From Sinonovacula constricta (lineage: Eukaryota > Mollusca > Bivalvia > Cardiida > Solecurtidae): 64,000 nucleotides of DNA. Position 1 is the first letter of the stretch. The number at the start of each line of letters is the position of its first letter. Positions 23,410-36,971 of this stretch are shown here, in pieces. Location of the stretch: contig CM017556.1 of NCBI GenBank assembly GCA_007844125.1, positions 23,467,454 through 23,531,453 of the forward strand, written 5' to 3'. Under the pieces are notes generated by a model, which was not told where the DNA came from, made no database searches, and worked only from the letters and a program-made list of their open reading frames with translations. The position numbers and the translations under genes are program-made.

Positions 23410-24687
23410 GCTTACCCTAAACACTTCAGTAGACAAATTATCTCCCATCAAATTGTTTACTAAAATCTCAATAGTTTGCGGAGATTATTACTCTGTTTTA
23501 CAAGGAACAATTATGGCTATCAAAAAATGTGAAAAATATAATGATAATGATAAAATTAGAGGATCTGTCTGCGTGTAGCAAAAAATAACACTTGATTTTG
23601 TTTGTGATACTGGTGTTGGGAAGAAAATGACACTAGACATTGCTAAAACACTTTATAATGGAGATGCCATTATCATCTGGAGATTGAACAACGGCATTTT
23701 GCGTACCTTATTTACTTACGTAAAACCGAAAGGGTCAAAAGTACGAATTTCTGGACTGATCGAATTAAAAATGCCCCTGCTAAAATACATATGTCGACTA
23801 GAAACTTTATCACGAATAAAAAATATCCATGTAAACTTAATTGAATTACATAATTATGCATGTATTAGTATACGAATTATCATGCGTTAAACTACCACAC
23901 AGAAAAATCACTCGATATAACTACCTTTTTTTCAAAGAAAACTAGAAAACAAAAAGGCATTTAAAATATCTGTTCATGAGTGCGCAATTATTTTTCTCTG
24001 CATATTGCCGAACTACACTGACTTAATGTAGCCACTCATTTCTAGACGTACAATTCATTCAAGAGAAAGTATACATATTGATTGTGTGTCCACAAATTCA
24101 TATTCAGTCTGCTATAAAACTTAATAAAATAATATAAGAAATGAAATCACGTTAGTTTGTTAACATCTACACTTTATTAGCAACAAATATTGCACTTATT
24201 GGCTCCTTATCACTACACCAGTTATTGAAAAATTTATTCTTGCAATTTCAAACTCTGGATAGCAGAATGTATCCTACCTTTAAACATAACTCATTATACA
24301 CCTTTGATTTAATACTGATTGACTTGTACTATAAAACACGACAGTATTCTTGTGTTTTGGATCTAAAGAGACTAAATGAAAATGTTTCAATATACGTGTT
24401 TGTAATTTAAGTGTGAACTCTAAATACTGGTTGTTAACTGACTTCAGCGCATTCTTGTCAACATGCTCGGTTGTCTTTCTGTGTAAGTTAAAATGTTTCC
24501 TAGACCTTTGATATATTCATTGTACAAATTAATTCGTTAGTATTTCTAGGTTTGATTCAGAATCGGGTTGGTTTTATATTGCATAAAATGTATCTCACAA
24601 GTAACAGCAAACACGTTGTTGTAATTAACAAATTATAAATACAAAATAAAGTAACATGTTATGCAGTCGAACCTCGGTTATTCAGGT

Positions 24688-24689
<2 letters not shown>
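23410..24689. other. AT-rich spacer, no gene seen
   Basis: Two plus-strand frames (23627-23890 and 24225-24410) have AT-driven composition and no recognisable domain. Confidence 0.5.

Positions 24690-24767
<78 letters not shown>
24690..24767. repeat. (TA)n dinucleotide tract, about 39 repeats
   Basis: Uninterrupted alternating TA over about 78 bp. Its perfection suggests an actively changing microsatellite that can extrude as a cruciform. Confidence 0.98.
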
Positions 24768-24768
<1 letters not shown>

Positions 24769-27489
24769 CTTTTGGTTTTTTATTCTTTTGAAAAGAAACA
24801 ACATGACGCTTATTTTATTATTCATAACTTTTCCATCAGCAAACTTTTGGTACGTTTCACCGTTCAAGTATTATGGTATATACATTGCTCCTTGCCAATT
24901 TCCACAGAGAATTCCCTAACAAAAATTGCGGGCACATGGTTTGGAAATTGTGTAAGTTGAGGCAATTTAGATTATCGCAAACCATTCATTGTTTGGTAAA
25001 AAGTTAAAACTAAATCGGCGGTTCCGACGACATCGAATTATCGATGTTCGACTTATATGTACCGTTATTTTTAGCATATCTATTTGTTAAAGAAAACCAA
25101 AATATAAAATGATCAAACTACCACTAGCAAACAATCAATAATGACAAAAGAAAACGAATTTGAGAATTTAAAATATTTGGGGAAAATATCCAGAAGCACG
25201 ATAATAAACAGTGAGATTTTGTTTTACAATTTTTCAGTCTTCAAAATATTTCGTAGTCGCGTTGTCTTGTTTAATAACATGATGGGACCGCGTTAGAAAA
25301 GAGCCAGACAAACCCAAGACAAATTAAAACTTTGCTTGTGGCTGCAATTATTTTGTCAGGGTTGAGCATAGCGAAAAGATTATCGCAATAACTATGGTAC
25401 AAATGTTCGATACGTCCCCGTTAATATGGCCAGATGTCGAGTTGATTTTACAAGACCTGATATTTCTACACTATTTACAGTAATGTGGGAAATATTTACT
25501 ACGAAAATATAGGGTGTCATATACAAATAATCGAAATAGCAAGCAATACCATTAGCACAATTCTTTTTATGAAAAAAAAAAATAACCACAACGATATCTC
25601 AGCTATGCTTTTTTAATTGAGTGATTTTGCTTTTAATTGCAAAACCTCCATCAAATGTTAAGAAGACAATCTTTCAAAATTGCCGAAAGTAAAAACCGTT
25701 GGGGACTTTCTATTCCTCTGTCTTTTCTCTCCCACTCTCCCTCCCTAGCTACATCCCATCTCTCTATCTCTCAATTTCTGTCTCCCTAGATTCACTTTCT
25801 ATTGTTTGTCTTAGGTAAGACATTTATATTAAAGCGAATTTGCATTTAAAAATTCACCTTAACAATCCAGCAAACAAGTGTACTAATTAACATGGTTGTC
25901 TGTTATTGCAATGCACCAGCACCTGACAAAGAGAGGTATTTGGACATCGCTCGATCTGCCACCCAGATGCTGTTGTTTAAACGAAGCAGTATTGGTAAAA
26001 TTATAATACCATGAATGCTAAAAAACCTGTTTCTTGCTTGAACTTGACAGGACAATATAATTAAAGCAATTCGTGTACATCTATTATACAAACGGACAGC
26101 GAGTATCGTCAGCCGCAAAGGCATATTAACACTGAGCCTCATCTTTCAGATGGTTATCCGATATCGTAATCAAACCTTAATAACTTCAATAACACAAATG
26201 TACACGGACAGTTTTACATAAAGGCCCACGCATTAATGAAAACCTAAGATTTAGTTATTTATGTTTTTCATAGTCATACTGGAATAAGCTCGAACGGTAT
26301 GGGACAAAAAGCTGTGATGCATGCAGCTTTCGAGAAGGAATAGAATTGCATTTATAAGTGTGCGCATCATTGTCCTTGGGAAATGTTTTCAAGAATTATT
26401 TTCTTTTACTTTTAATTAATACAAGACAATACGTAACTTATATTATTGCCAAGTATGCTACAATATTTGGCTGAAAAACATACTAGTGAGCCATGTCCTT
26501 CCAATTGAATTTAAGCAAAAATCTGTAGATAAGTGTTATTTATAAATGATGTACCTATGGTTTATATGATCTTCAAGTCGGTACCTTTAAAAAATGTAAG
26601 ATTTTTAGTATTGATATATTGCTATTCGTAAAATACTTAATAGATACATTAATACAAGAATAAGATTTGTCATTTCTCGTAAATTAAATCGCAGGATTAG
26701 ATAGTTTTTTTTCTGGGTTCTACACCAAGACTTTTTTATGAAATGCCTTTCCTCGGTGTTTTGTCATTTTTTAAACATACCAGCCTAACATGTGCATATA
26801 ATTGTCTTTTGTTATTTCATTTTTATCACATATTGCTATAGTGACCGGACGTGGTAAATACATATATTGTTTACGAATGAATAATACGGATTCCAAGTAA
26901 AATTGAGTGCTATACACATTGATCTGCAACAGGTCTTCAAACGGGCGGTACAAACTTTGGGTAAGGAATTGTAAAATAATCTAAAAATGCAACTTAGTCA
27001 AAATGTAGGCAAAACGGGATTAAAGAAATGCATAATTGTACGTTCAGTTTGACAATTTTATATGTCGTTTTCATGATAGGCCTCAAGTGTCAAGAAGTAC
27101 GTTTTGAAATTTGCAAAAGTGTACAAAACAAAATCCTGTACAGTTTTCAGCTTACGACATACGTTTGGTTTTATGTTGTTAAAGCATATTTAAGTCTGTT
27201 TATCACCATTCGGACAAGGAGGAAGGTGTTATTTTTATCAAACTTACTTTAAAGTGTTGAAAGGAACTGAAAATAGCCGTTGGAACATGACACATATACA
27301 TCATGCAGAAATAATGTTCTAGTGGGTTGGACGAGTTATAAGAAAGAACAATAACTGGCTCCTTATACAATACTATATGGCCATACTTTATCAAATGAAT
27401 AAGCAGAACTATTATGTTTCGTGGAAATAATCTCCCCGTGAACAATGCATGTAACGTAATGATTCAGTCAGATTGGTGTAGACGTATAG
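24768..27489. other. AT-rich spacer with a pyrimidine tract
   Basis: 25712-25792 is a C+T-rich stretch (CTCTGTCTTTTCTCTCCCAC and similar). The plus strand at 25891 opens a short frame (MVVCYCNAPAPDKERY onward, about 37 codons) ending near a GTAAAA donor-like site. It is unrecognised. Otherwise nothing was seen. Confidence 0.45.
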
Positions 27490-27750
27490 ATGAATAAGGC
27501 TATAGTGACGAAACCAACTAAATGCAGTTTTAATGCGAGAAAACAGTGCTGCCCACATTTAGTTGGACGGCATTTTAAAGATGTAATACCAACAAGCCTT
27601 TGCTATTGTTTGGACGATTCGGGCAAATGTACCGGGGTCACTGTTGACAAGCTGCTTCTTAAAAATGCGTTTTCTTCATCATGCCAAGTGTTTTCGCAGA
27701 AAGAATGTCTTCTAAATGAATTTTATGCACGACATAGACCATTAATATGA
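27490..27750 (+). other. cysteine-rich open frame, possible exon or small protein
   Basis: This is an ATG-initiated frame of 86 codons. Its composition looks more coding-like than its neighbours, with eight cysteines, including CC, CYC and single residues at 5-20 residue spacing, plus mixed charged residues. There is no obvious signal peptide at the ATG, so if it were secreted it would have to be an internal exon. An AG at about 27505 could serve as an acceptor. I recognise no family, and the plus-strand context offers no other exon. It may also be chance. Confidence 0.2.
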
Positions 27751-30700
27751 TGTCTCTGCTTATTCCTAGTAGTTCTTTCGCTGTTTCAACCATGCAAACG
27801 TGCAATTAATTCTTAAGCACATTTAGTGTCTTCGCCATTTCCCTCCCCATTAAAATGCCTATCCTGTTCTTGCCAAGATACCATACCTTTTCACAGCATG
27901 TTGTAACTTTATGCAAGATATACGATCATGTCAGCAAGGTGTTATACAGTGCAAGTTCACACAATGATATAGCACCAGCATATGCGTGGGTACATTTTTG
28001 CGGAACATCTTTGTACATACGCGAGTAACTTTATGTGAAGTATCATCTTTTATTTACCGCGATTCCAATAAAAGGAGAGTATAAGCCAGTAAACTACAAA
28101 TAACTGTTTGTCCGAGTGCAATGATCAATAAGCTAGACAGGGTATGTCGTGAAAAGACACACTGTGTAAAACTAGCATGCATTACAAAATGCAAAGGAGA
28201 CACTACAAATGATCATTTTGCAAAAATATCCTACTATATGTGCCAAATAACATCAGACTTGATCAAACTCAAATCAAAATTCTTTAAGTTTCATAATCTT
28301 GATTGATTTGGATAGTGCATGCACTGTAACAAACACGAATAGCTATCAAACTTCAATAATAACATGGATATTTGATTAACAATCAAAAGTTGTTTTCTGT
28401 TTTTATAATAATTTAAAATTGTCTTCTGCGCAGCGAAAGGTTAGTGTTGTTTTTTTAACTTTTTCGGCATTGTGTTTACGGTCTAAAATAAGGATGCATC
28501 ATCTATATCTATACTTAACTACAAGACATGTTATGAAGCATAAATACATGCTACTTCTTTAAGTTGTAAACGTTTATATAAGAACACAAAATTTTCTTGA
28601 TAGGAGAGATTTATATCATGGAGTATTTTAAATGTCTTAAGTGAACTATATAAGCAGTTCTTATGTGGCAAGTATGTGTAGTATCATTCTTTTTCAGTCG
28701 CTTACAATGTAACTTTAACCAAAACTGGCATGTTAAACAGAGTGCGTTATTTACAACAATATAAAGACACTACCTAACAAAATTCCGTTCAGGAACAATT
28801 TTTACAGGGCTTCTTCTCAACGCGTGTGCTGGAATTCATGTCGGACAAAGTATCTTGTGGAACAAATAAGTGTTTATTTATAAAAGTACGAAACTGGTTT
28901 TGCTTTTACACGAGGGAAAATCTCATTCAGGCCTTTTACTACAAAAGCTTCAAATAAATAGAAATAAAACCCATAAAATATTTTCGGGTCTTACTTTAAC
29001 ATTTTCAAAAATCGCACGTCTGATTCTCATCTATTCCGATATATTTATATTCAGTGTTTGAGATAATATATTTAAATTTAGTGAATATTTAGTGATATTT
29101 CACAGCACAATTTAGTTAGCACTGCAACAAATATCAGCTTCGACATAACCCAAATAAGTCCAACGAGGAGAAAGAGGGGCTGATTGTCATTCTCATAGAT
29201 GATCATTTCAAAAGTCTCCATAAAAGTTGAAATTCATTTTAATCTCACTGAAAATTGATGCTATTCTGTTGTGCTCGAAATTTGCTGACGTACATGTACC
29301 TAATACATGAATCCAAAATGTGAAAATAAACTATATTATTTTATTGACGGGATTACCACACGGATTAACCTTATCCAATATAAACATATGGATTTCTCGT
29401 TATTCTATTTTTTTATTATCTTAAAAACTCAGTCACAATCAATATCATTTATCTATTTGTATATCATCTTTTAAAAAAGTTCGGTCAGAATAAACCAAAC
29501 TAAAACACACAAGAAAGGAATTTTTTACTTTAAGTTATTCTTATTAAAGAGAGAATGTCTTTAGCTCTGTTTATCAAAGCCCAAATTTGGACACCATATG
29601 GACTCTATGTTATAAACAAATAAGACAGGATACAATGTGCTAAACAATTACAACATATGTAATATATAGCTCACTGACATTATATGATAAAGGTCATGGA
29701 CCTTCATTATATGTAACTGGGTCCCGAAATGGCAATGCATCAATTTGCATTACATAACGATATGTTTGCCTAGCACCTGGAATAGCATTTGACAATCGCT
29801 TGAACAGACTTTTTTGTCTATTACAAATATTGAACTCTGAACAAAGAATAAAGTTAAAAGTAATAATACGTGCTTATGGTTAAAATAAAAAGATTTAGAA
29901 CGAGAACGGTATGTTACAGAAGATATGGTTTTGAGTTTAAATGGCAATAATCATAGTTGTGTCACTATATAAATAAGACTGGATTTATATGAAAATACTT
30001 TATAATGGGATACTTTAACCATAATTATAAAAATATTAATAATTATTTATTAAAGGACATGTTTACATAAATTCAAATTCTTTACGGAAAATCGATTCTT
30101 TATTCATTAAAATATTTAACTTAAAAGCACATGAAACTATTTGAATAAAACAATAGTACAAGTACTACAGTAAATTTAGGCAACAGTCCTCGGGTCGAGA
30201 ATAGCTTCTGCTCACAACTAGCTACCATGTTTGATTTTATCAGATTTAAATAGAAAAACATAAATAAAAGACTATTACACTTTCAAATCAATTATTTGCC
30301 AAAATAATATAAAAACTAGTCCATAATTTGTAACACATATCTTCCACCACGGATCACTATGACTTTAAAATGTATTATTTCGAAAGTAAAATTAGTTTAC
30401 ATTTTAATTATATGGCGTCAACGTAGATGAAAATATTGCGCAAACGTATCTAAAACTATGTATACATGTATACAAAAACTGTATATGTTTATTTAAGGTC
30501 ACCGCTCTGTTGATTGATAGATCCTTTATTATTTATTAATATTTAATATTTACTTATCCATAACTTACCCATGTCGCCTACAACTTTTCTCATGATCATA
30601 TATGTTAGCCAGTACTTGAATTAATTACTAGATTTCAATATAAATTATTTAGACTTTCATAGAATTAAGGTTTTGTCTAGTTAATTAAACGACGTAATTG

Positions 30701-33700
30701 AAAACGAAAATGCAGACAGAGTAGAAATTATAACTATGTATATATGATTATATGTCTTTCTTTAATAAGTGCTACCAATTAACCTGTTTTTTGCCCTACT
30801 CAACATGAACTAATAAAGCTCGTTGATCCTATTGTATGTTGTACTTAATAATTTCAACATAATATTAACGGTTACTAATCAAATACTAGTTTCAACCATT
30901 GCTGATGTAGGTTTTATGGTCCTTTCATACGGAAGCTTTGTTCACACAGTAGAAAAACAACCATGGCTGATCGACATAAGTGTATCTAAAGTAAATAACA
31001 CTTTATCTTTTCTTTGGTCTTAATTGAAGTTATAACATATTATATTTGTGTCGGTTTCCCTAGCTTAACCGTTTAAAAAATCAAATTGTATATCGGTCTC
31101 TGAAGAATGTTTTAAATGTACATTGAAAATTAGAAATGGGATATTTACAGTTATACTAATCAAAGAGACAAGTAATATTATTTGCGTATGTTGGTCATAT
31201 CATTATTGAGGACTGAAACCTAAATATATTCTTCTAGCTTAATAAAATTTTTTTAAGAAAACCACCAAGTTGATAGTTTTGACAAGATAAATTTTACCGT
31301 TCTAATAACTGATACATATCCAGAAGACAATAACTGTTCCGTTATAAATTTTGATACGCTAACAAGAATTGATTTCACCTAAAGCTTTCTTTATAATGAC
31401 ACCTCGTTACTCATTTGTCATAACATTGTTTCTGGGTTATTTCACGGGAAACTTCATGAACGTTTCTTCATTAAGATATCAACCCATTTTATGCAAAATG
31501 TTCATTCAACGAAACGGGCATTGGTGCATTTAAAGTAAGCTCTCACATAACACCTTTCAAGAAATCAAGATGAAACGCTGAGAATTGTCAGTCATGTATA
31601 TAATTGTCTTAAATTAAATCTATTAAACAGTATCACTACATGATGAAAACTTATGGAAAACGCACATGTGTAGCAACATTTAAATCCCCCACGTAGAAAT
31701 CCCAGCAATTGTCTTATGTCTTGTAATTATTCAATTATTTGTCACTCCATCGACCAATTGAAACACTTATTCCCTCATTGTTTTCTTTGATGTCCTTTTA
31801 CAGTGGGGACCAGATATGTTGGTATTCCTAATCTGGTTTCTAATCGACCTCTGGAAAATAAAGATGGTTTAAATGACAAACTTTAACAATATAATGGCAG
31901 GGGTACATTATCTGTGAAAATTGCATAAATAATGAACTTTTCAAAAATCAAATCACTAAATAAATAACAAGCTGTCTTCATAATAAAAGCATTTTAAAGT
32001 CCCATCATTCTATGGATGTAATGCAATTGCATAAACTAAACATTTGCAATGATATGTCATTGGAAGTAGATGGAGGAATACTAAAGACATTTAAATGTAA
32101 AGATGGACATCCTTTAAATTGGAAAACACTCATCGTCTGCATGAATATGTCTCTTTTTTCTCCTTTTGGTTGAAAAAAAAACTGGCTTAACATGTATATC
32201 ATAACAGACATTTAAAACAAAACATTAATTTTAAAAAGTTGATGGTGTATTTTCAGGCTTCATTTTGAATCAACTTATTATCATTCAGTTAATTGTATAT
32301 ACAAATGAATGACAATGGCAATACACAGGTGGCAATGAAAAGGAACAAATGTAAAATGCAATCCTGTTATATTATGTTATAATTATTTACGTATCCCCCC
32401 TTGCCATAACATTACTTCTAGGTTCTGTAAAACATACAAACAAACAAAAGACAGATATGCAAGCCAACACGATGGGGTTTTATTTCCCAATGAGGTTTTT
32501 TAAATAGTTCTCCTCGGTATAATTTAAGAAAACGTCGAAATCAGAAACATGTCCTACACTGCACCAATACTGCCATAACCTGTTTAATATAAAAAATATT
32601 GGAATCATTATCGGCAAGGAATAGCAGTCATCAGCAATAGCAGTTCAACATCGAAAGATAAGCGTGTATGACACAGAACAAGCATTAGCATCCAAGATTT
32701 TTGTTGTTGATGCATGTTGATCTGTTTCTGACAATAAAAACGTTTTTTGAATAGATGAAAAGTGATCTCAATGAACTAGTTTCAATTGTGCATTGCCGTT
32801 GAGATTAATTCTGAAAGTATGAGACAAAAGGTGTTAAAACACACAATTTTGTCACGATTTGTTCTGGCCTACAGTAGGATTGGATAACATTGGAAAACGA
32901 CTACACAATAGTGTCAAAAACTGTACTTAAATTGCAATGCATTGACGTCTTTTCGAATTATACAATTTATACATTTTACATACTTTACATTTTTGGAAAA
33001 TGTGTTTGCTTATCCCAAATCTTATTTAAATGTATTAATCCTCTTGAAGTTTCCCTCAAAATACTGATTATGGAAAATGTGCACTGACTAGAAGAGAACA
33101 AGCCAGCAAATCGAAGGTGTCTGTTAGAAAATTAATGTCCAACTCGCAAATTAAAGAATCCGAATGCCTCGCTTTTTATTAAATTAATTATATTAATACC
33201 TCAGACGAACTCTTCAGTTCATATCTATCTTTTCTACTTTTAAATATTTTTAAAGAAAAAAAATTAAAGGAAAATTGCCATACGACAGAAACTTGTCTAA
33301 AGAGATTATTACAGCTAAAGAAAAAACTAGAAAAAAACTTTTTTCATGATATCTACACCTGTTCAAAATTTTAAGGCGTAAACGCATCTAACACCAGGAA
33401 TTTGATACTTTCAATTTTCATACAATGTGCTATGTTGCTATAAAACACGTCTGATGACCAAGAGTATATAATCATGATAAAACATTAACTATATATGACT
33501 TTGAAAACGTCTTCTAAAAAACTAATGTCTCTAGAAAAAACAAATTCGCATAATCATTTGATTAAACACTAGAGAGTGCTAAAATGCAAATTTGATGTTA
33601 TATAGTGACCAAAGATTGAGCTGTTGCATTGCCCACAGGTAATAGAGAAATCGGCACCGTATGATCCATCAATTGTCGGTATGCCGTAAAACATAAATAC

Positions 33701-35363
33701 AATTAATAGAGAAAAAAACAATTACCTTTTTGCGACGATAAGTCAGAGCAATTCGAATGAATGCACAAGTCATCTGAGTATAATGTCGCTTTGTTATCGT
33801 TGCTGTTTCTGTAAAAGTAAACAGCAATCCAAACTATTTCGTCATAATGAGGAAAACTAAAGGTAACCAAAAAAATACCTTAATTAAGAAATAAAGTGTG
33901 TAATAAAAACAGTAACCCAGTATAACAGAAATGCGTTGAACTTATTGAGCTTATTGAGTGATATATTATATAAGTGAAATGCTTCGGCAACTTGCTTATA
34001 ATAAATGGATGTATTATTTTAAGATAAATCTTACCAAAATGATCGCTTCTAAACATTCCAAAATGTGTCCCATTTGAAATATTTTCAAACACGACGGTAA
34101 TCACGCGACTGAAGTTGTATGAAAAATAATAAAAGATGATAATGAAAACAAGAAATCAATCAGTACTGCAAGCGGCCATAAGTATAACACAATTGTTCCA
34201 GAATTTAAACTACATTTCAACTGATTATGACATGTATATACACTTAACTGTAGATCTTCTGCGAAAAAATACCAAACCACCGCGGAGTCTGCTCAATAAT
34301 CCTCACATATATAGGAAAAAAATGGAGAGATCAAAATGCATTTTTCTAACAGTGACGACCCGAAATTAAGATATTAGAAACATACTCCAGTTAAACATTG
34401 TTATCTGCAGAAACAAGTTCGAAATTAAAACTGGAAGAATACGACACAGAAGTCTGGCAACACAGTAGCATATCTCTTCTTGTGCCCTACCTAATTCCAA
34501 AATAAACCAATAGGCACCGGTTGATACTCGTCAAAACCTTAACAAGTTATTTAGCATGTTTTATTCTTGTCATGCATTGTTATTCTTAAATAGAACCTTA
34601 TATCTACATTTCCATAAAATGCAAAAATGCAATGTTTCCCGGTCCATATGTGTTTCATACAGCTATTATTTATTGAATAATATAACTGCACACGAAGTAT
34701 GAACATGCAGTCCGATGTATGTGGAATCTGTTATTATTTTGTAATATTTTTAAATACAAAGAATAAAAAGAATTCTAGCATTGAAATTTAGTGCAAACCA
34801 AACATGTTGGAATATACAAGAACATAGGAGGTAGAATGAGGATAACCACCACTGATGTATAAGTAATTTACAATATCAAACCTAGAAACAAATTTTTCAA
34901 ACAACTTAGAACCTCATAAGTACAAAAAGTATATTTAAATGTAAAAATAACGTTCAAAATACACACTCACACCATGTCAAGGGTTCGTAATAAGGTTAGA
35001 TAAATTTAAAGCGTGTATTTGTTCGAAAAAAATACTTCACAGGTTTATTTTGTACAAACGACAACTTATTGGCGTCACTCTGTTCCATGTTCGAGTTAGC
35101 TCATGAATCTCGCAGTTAACTTAAAAGTATTGAGAAACAACTTTACGCACATTTCGTGTCGGTGTGAATAGTAATCTGCTTAGATGTAATTTATATCTGC
35201 GTTTGTCATAATGAAACAACAGCTTCGAAAGGAAAAGGAAATATAGACAGATTTGGGTTTCAATCTTTTAAATGTGTCAATGTTATATCAAATTAGTTAT
35301 TTTTTACAAGCGAGAACATTACTTACTTGGGATACGTACTAGTTTTTATCCCACCATTTCTGT
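27751..35363. other. long AT-rich spacer, no gene or repeat seen
   Basis: More than 7 kb with only short AT-driven frames (for example 28121-28306, 28870-29061, 32890-33087 and 34136-34369). I found no tandem repeat, tRNA-like box, transposon core or inverted terminus. It is the emptiest stretch of the window and could be intronic. Confidence 0.5.
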
Positions 35364-35418
35364 AAATATCGGTTGATATAACCCGTGTGATAAAGATGAG
35401 CTTTATCAACCGATATTT
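35364..35418. repeat. perfect 15-bp inverted repeat with an overlapping second hairpin
   Basis: AAATATCGGTTGATA (35364-35378) and TATCAACCGATATTT (35404-35418) are perfect complements around a 25-base loop. Within the loop GATAAAG (35389-35395) pairs with CTTTATC (35401-35407), and the latter overlaps the right arm. The two foldings therefore exclude each other. Confidence 0.9.
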
Positions 35419-35469
35419 GCGCACCTGCTCTAAGCCGGACTACTTTTTTGACGAAACGATCAGGAGTGT

Positions 35470-35499
35470 TTACGAGAACGAAACTCATTTATCCCGTAA
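35470..35499. repeat. short imperfect hairpin
   Basis: TTACGAGAA and TATCCCGTAA face each other across about 11 bases. It lies between the stronger hairpin and the tRNA-like head and may belong to the same element. Confidence 0.4.
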
Positions 35500-35576
35500 T
35501 TATGCTTGTGGTCACCCCCAAAATTGCCATAATATAAATATTGGTTAAATAGAGCAAAAGAGGCTATTAAAAAACA

Positions 35577-35665
35577 GGATCAGAGCGGTTTTGATCTCTG
35601 TCCTGCAGGATTGAAAACTAAAGTAGCAGCGTCTCAACCGACTGAGCTAACCGGACAGTTTCTCG
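35577..35665 (-). repeat. tRNA-like SINE head
   Basis: On the minus strand GTCCGGTTAGCTCAGTCGGT is a good tRNA D-arm region, with the A box TAGCTCAGTCGG at the complement of 35638-35649. It is followed by GAGACGCTGCTACTTTAG. The expected B box is degenerate (GAGATCAAAACC), and the T-arm region forms a near-palindrome, CAGGATCAGAG facing CTCTGTCCTG. It is too eroded for a functional tRNA gene. A decayed tRNA-derived SINE is the likeliest reading. Confidence 0.55.
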
Positions 35666-35839
35666 CAAAATCCCACAGATTTATTTAACAATGATATAGA
35701 AAATTTGTGAAAACACAAAAAAAATCAGAAAAATGAAACAACATGTATTACAGGAACATGATTAAAAGTGTTTAGTAATAGTAATAAAGACAATAAAAGT
35801 ACGAATTTGTAGTCTGCAAAAATAAAAACAACTTTCGAA

Positions 35840-36233
35840 ATGTCAGATCATGCGAGTCCCCGTTGTTTTGATGCTTTTAGTGTGAATTGAAAGTGATGAA
35901 GAGTCGTGTAAAAACTTAAGCAGTATTGAAGAGATTAGATCTAGCTACAAGGATTTCGAGGCAAAATCTGGCTTTAAACCGAACATTTTTTAGAAAGAAA
36001 TTGATCTTGAATCTGTGGTGACTGTCTCAGATTGCAATCATCTGCCTAATCTTAGGACAGACCCTGATGATCAAATGCCGTTACATGATGAACATTCAAA
36101 TGGTTAAGATAGAGCTCGATCTTTAGTCGAACCAAATACAACTGACTGCACAGATCTGGACAAATCACAGTTTCTAGACGTAAACACAAACACACCACCT
36201 CCAATCCCAACATTTCTCCAAATTTCGCAATAG
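35840..36233 (+). pseudogene. decayed acidic open frame next to dispersed repeat copy 2
   Basis: ATG at 35840 opens a frame for 16 codons (MSDHASPRCFDAFSVN). Shifting by one base at about 35886 opens 115 codons interrupted only by TAG (35991) and TAA (36105) and closed by TAG at 36231. AT-rich DNA should give several more stops. The product is rich in Asp, Glu and Ser (IESDEESCKNLSS near its start) with a proline-rich end (TNTPPPIPTFLQ). No domain is recognised. It stops exactly where the dispersed repeat begins, so it may be the coding end of the element that owns that repeat as its 3' tail. Confidence 0.4.
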
Positions 36234-36455
36234 GTAAATAAGAAAAGGTCCTATCAAAATTTTCACAGATATTTAAATTTTATCTACCAATAGACAAAGG
36301 CAAACAAGGTAAATGATAATGTGACAAAAACACAGAGACGAGACATAACACACATAAAGAAAAACCGTCAGTTACCGCCTTGGAACGGTCAATCGGCAAA
36401 AGGGCCAACTGGGGTGCTGAAACCTGGTTTGTGGAGCGCTCCAACCTCGCACTTC
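36234..36455 (+). repeat. dispersed repeat family, copy 2
   Basis: Its reverse complement aligns with 16151-16455 (ACCTTGTTTGCCTTTGTCTA and the GTGTGTTATGT block) and with 60577-60760 (TACCGCCTTGGAA, then CCTGGTTTGTGGAGCGCTC). The 62-codon frame at 36321-36509 is produced by the repeat. The three copies are diverged to different degrees. Confidence 0.78.
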
Positions 36456-36971
36456 CTGAAGGTTTTTCAAGTCACCCTGTCAAAAACACAACTATCTTCG
36501 AAATTTTAAAGCGCTATATTCAATGTCCATAATTTCAATGTAATCAACAATTAAAATCCATGAGCCACTGTGTGTTACATCCACAAACACACACAAACCT
36601 CGAATGTAATTCGCGCTTCTTAATGCCAAGTGCGTAGCAACTTTAATGTTACACGGCCTTGACATCACAGACTACATGTATAACTTTACACGAGGGTGTG
36701 ATTTTTGTTTTCTTTTTTTCTAACCATTATTTATAGTTGACGTAATCAATAAAATTACAACCTTATGTATAGCGCAAATAAAATTAAAGAAATAACATGT
36801 TTATTGTCCTTATTTTTATTGTAAAATAGAACTGTTTCTTATAGCCGAATTACTCTATTGCTCGCGCATGAATTTCGTGTATTGCATTGGAATGTCAGAT
36901 CATGTAAGGGAAGAGCAGAAGCGGTAAATTTAAATGTTTTCCTTTGAAAAGCTGTTGATGATGGGATAAAA
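36456..36971. other. AT-rich spacer
   Basis: No feature recognised. Confidence 0.5.

Noticed and set aside
24656..24919. Open frames with long Tyr-Ile repeats
   Set aside because: They are the translation of the (TA)n microsatellite.
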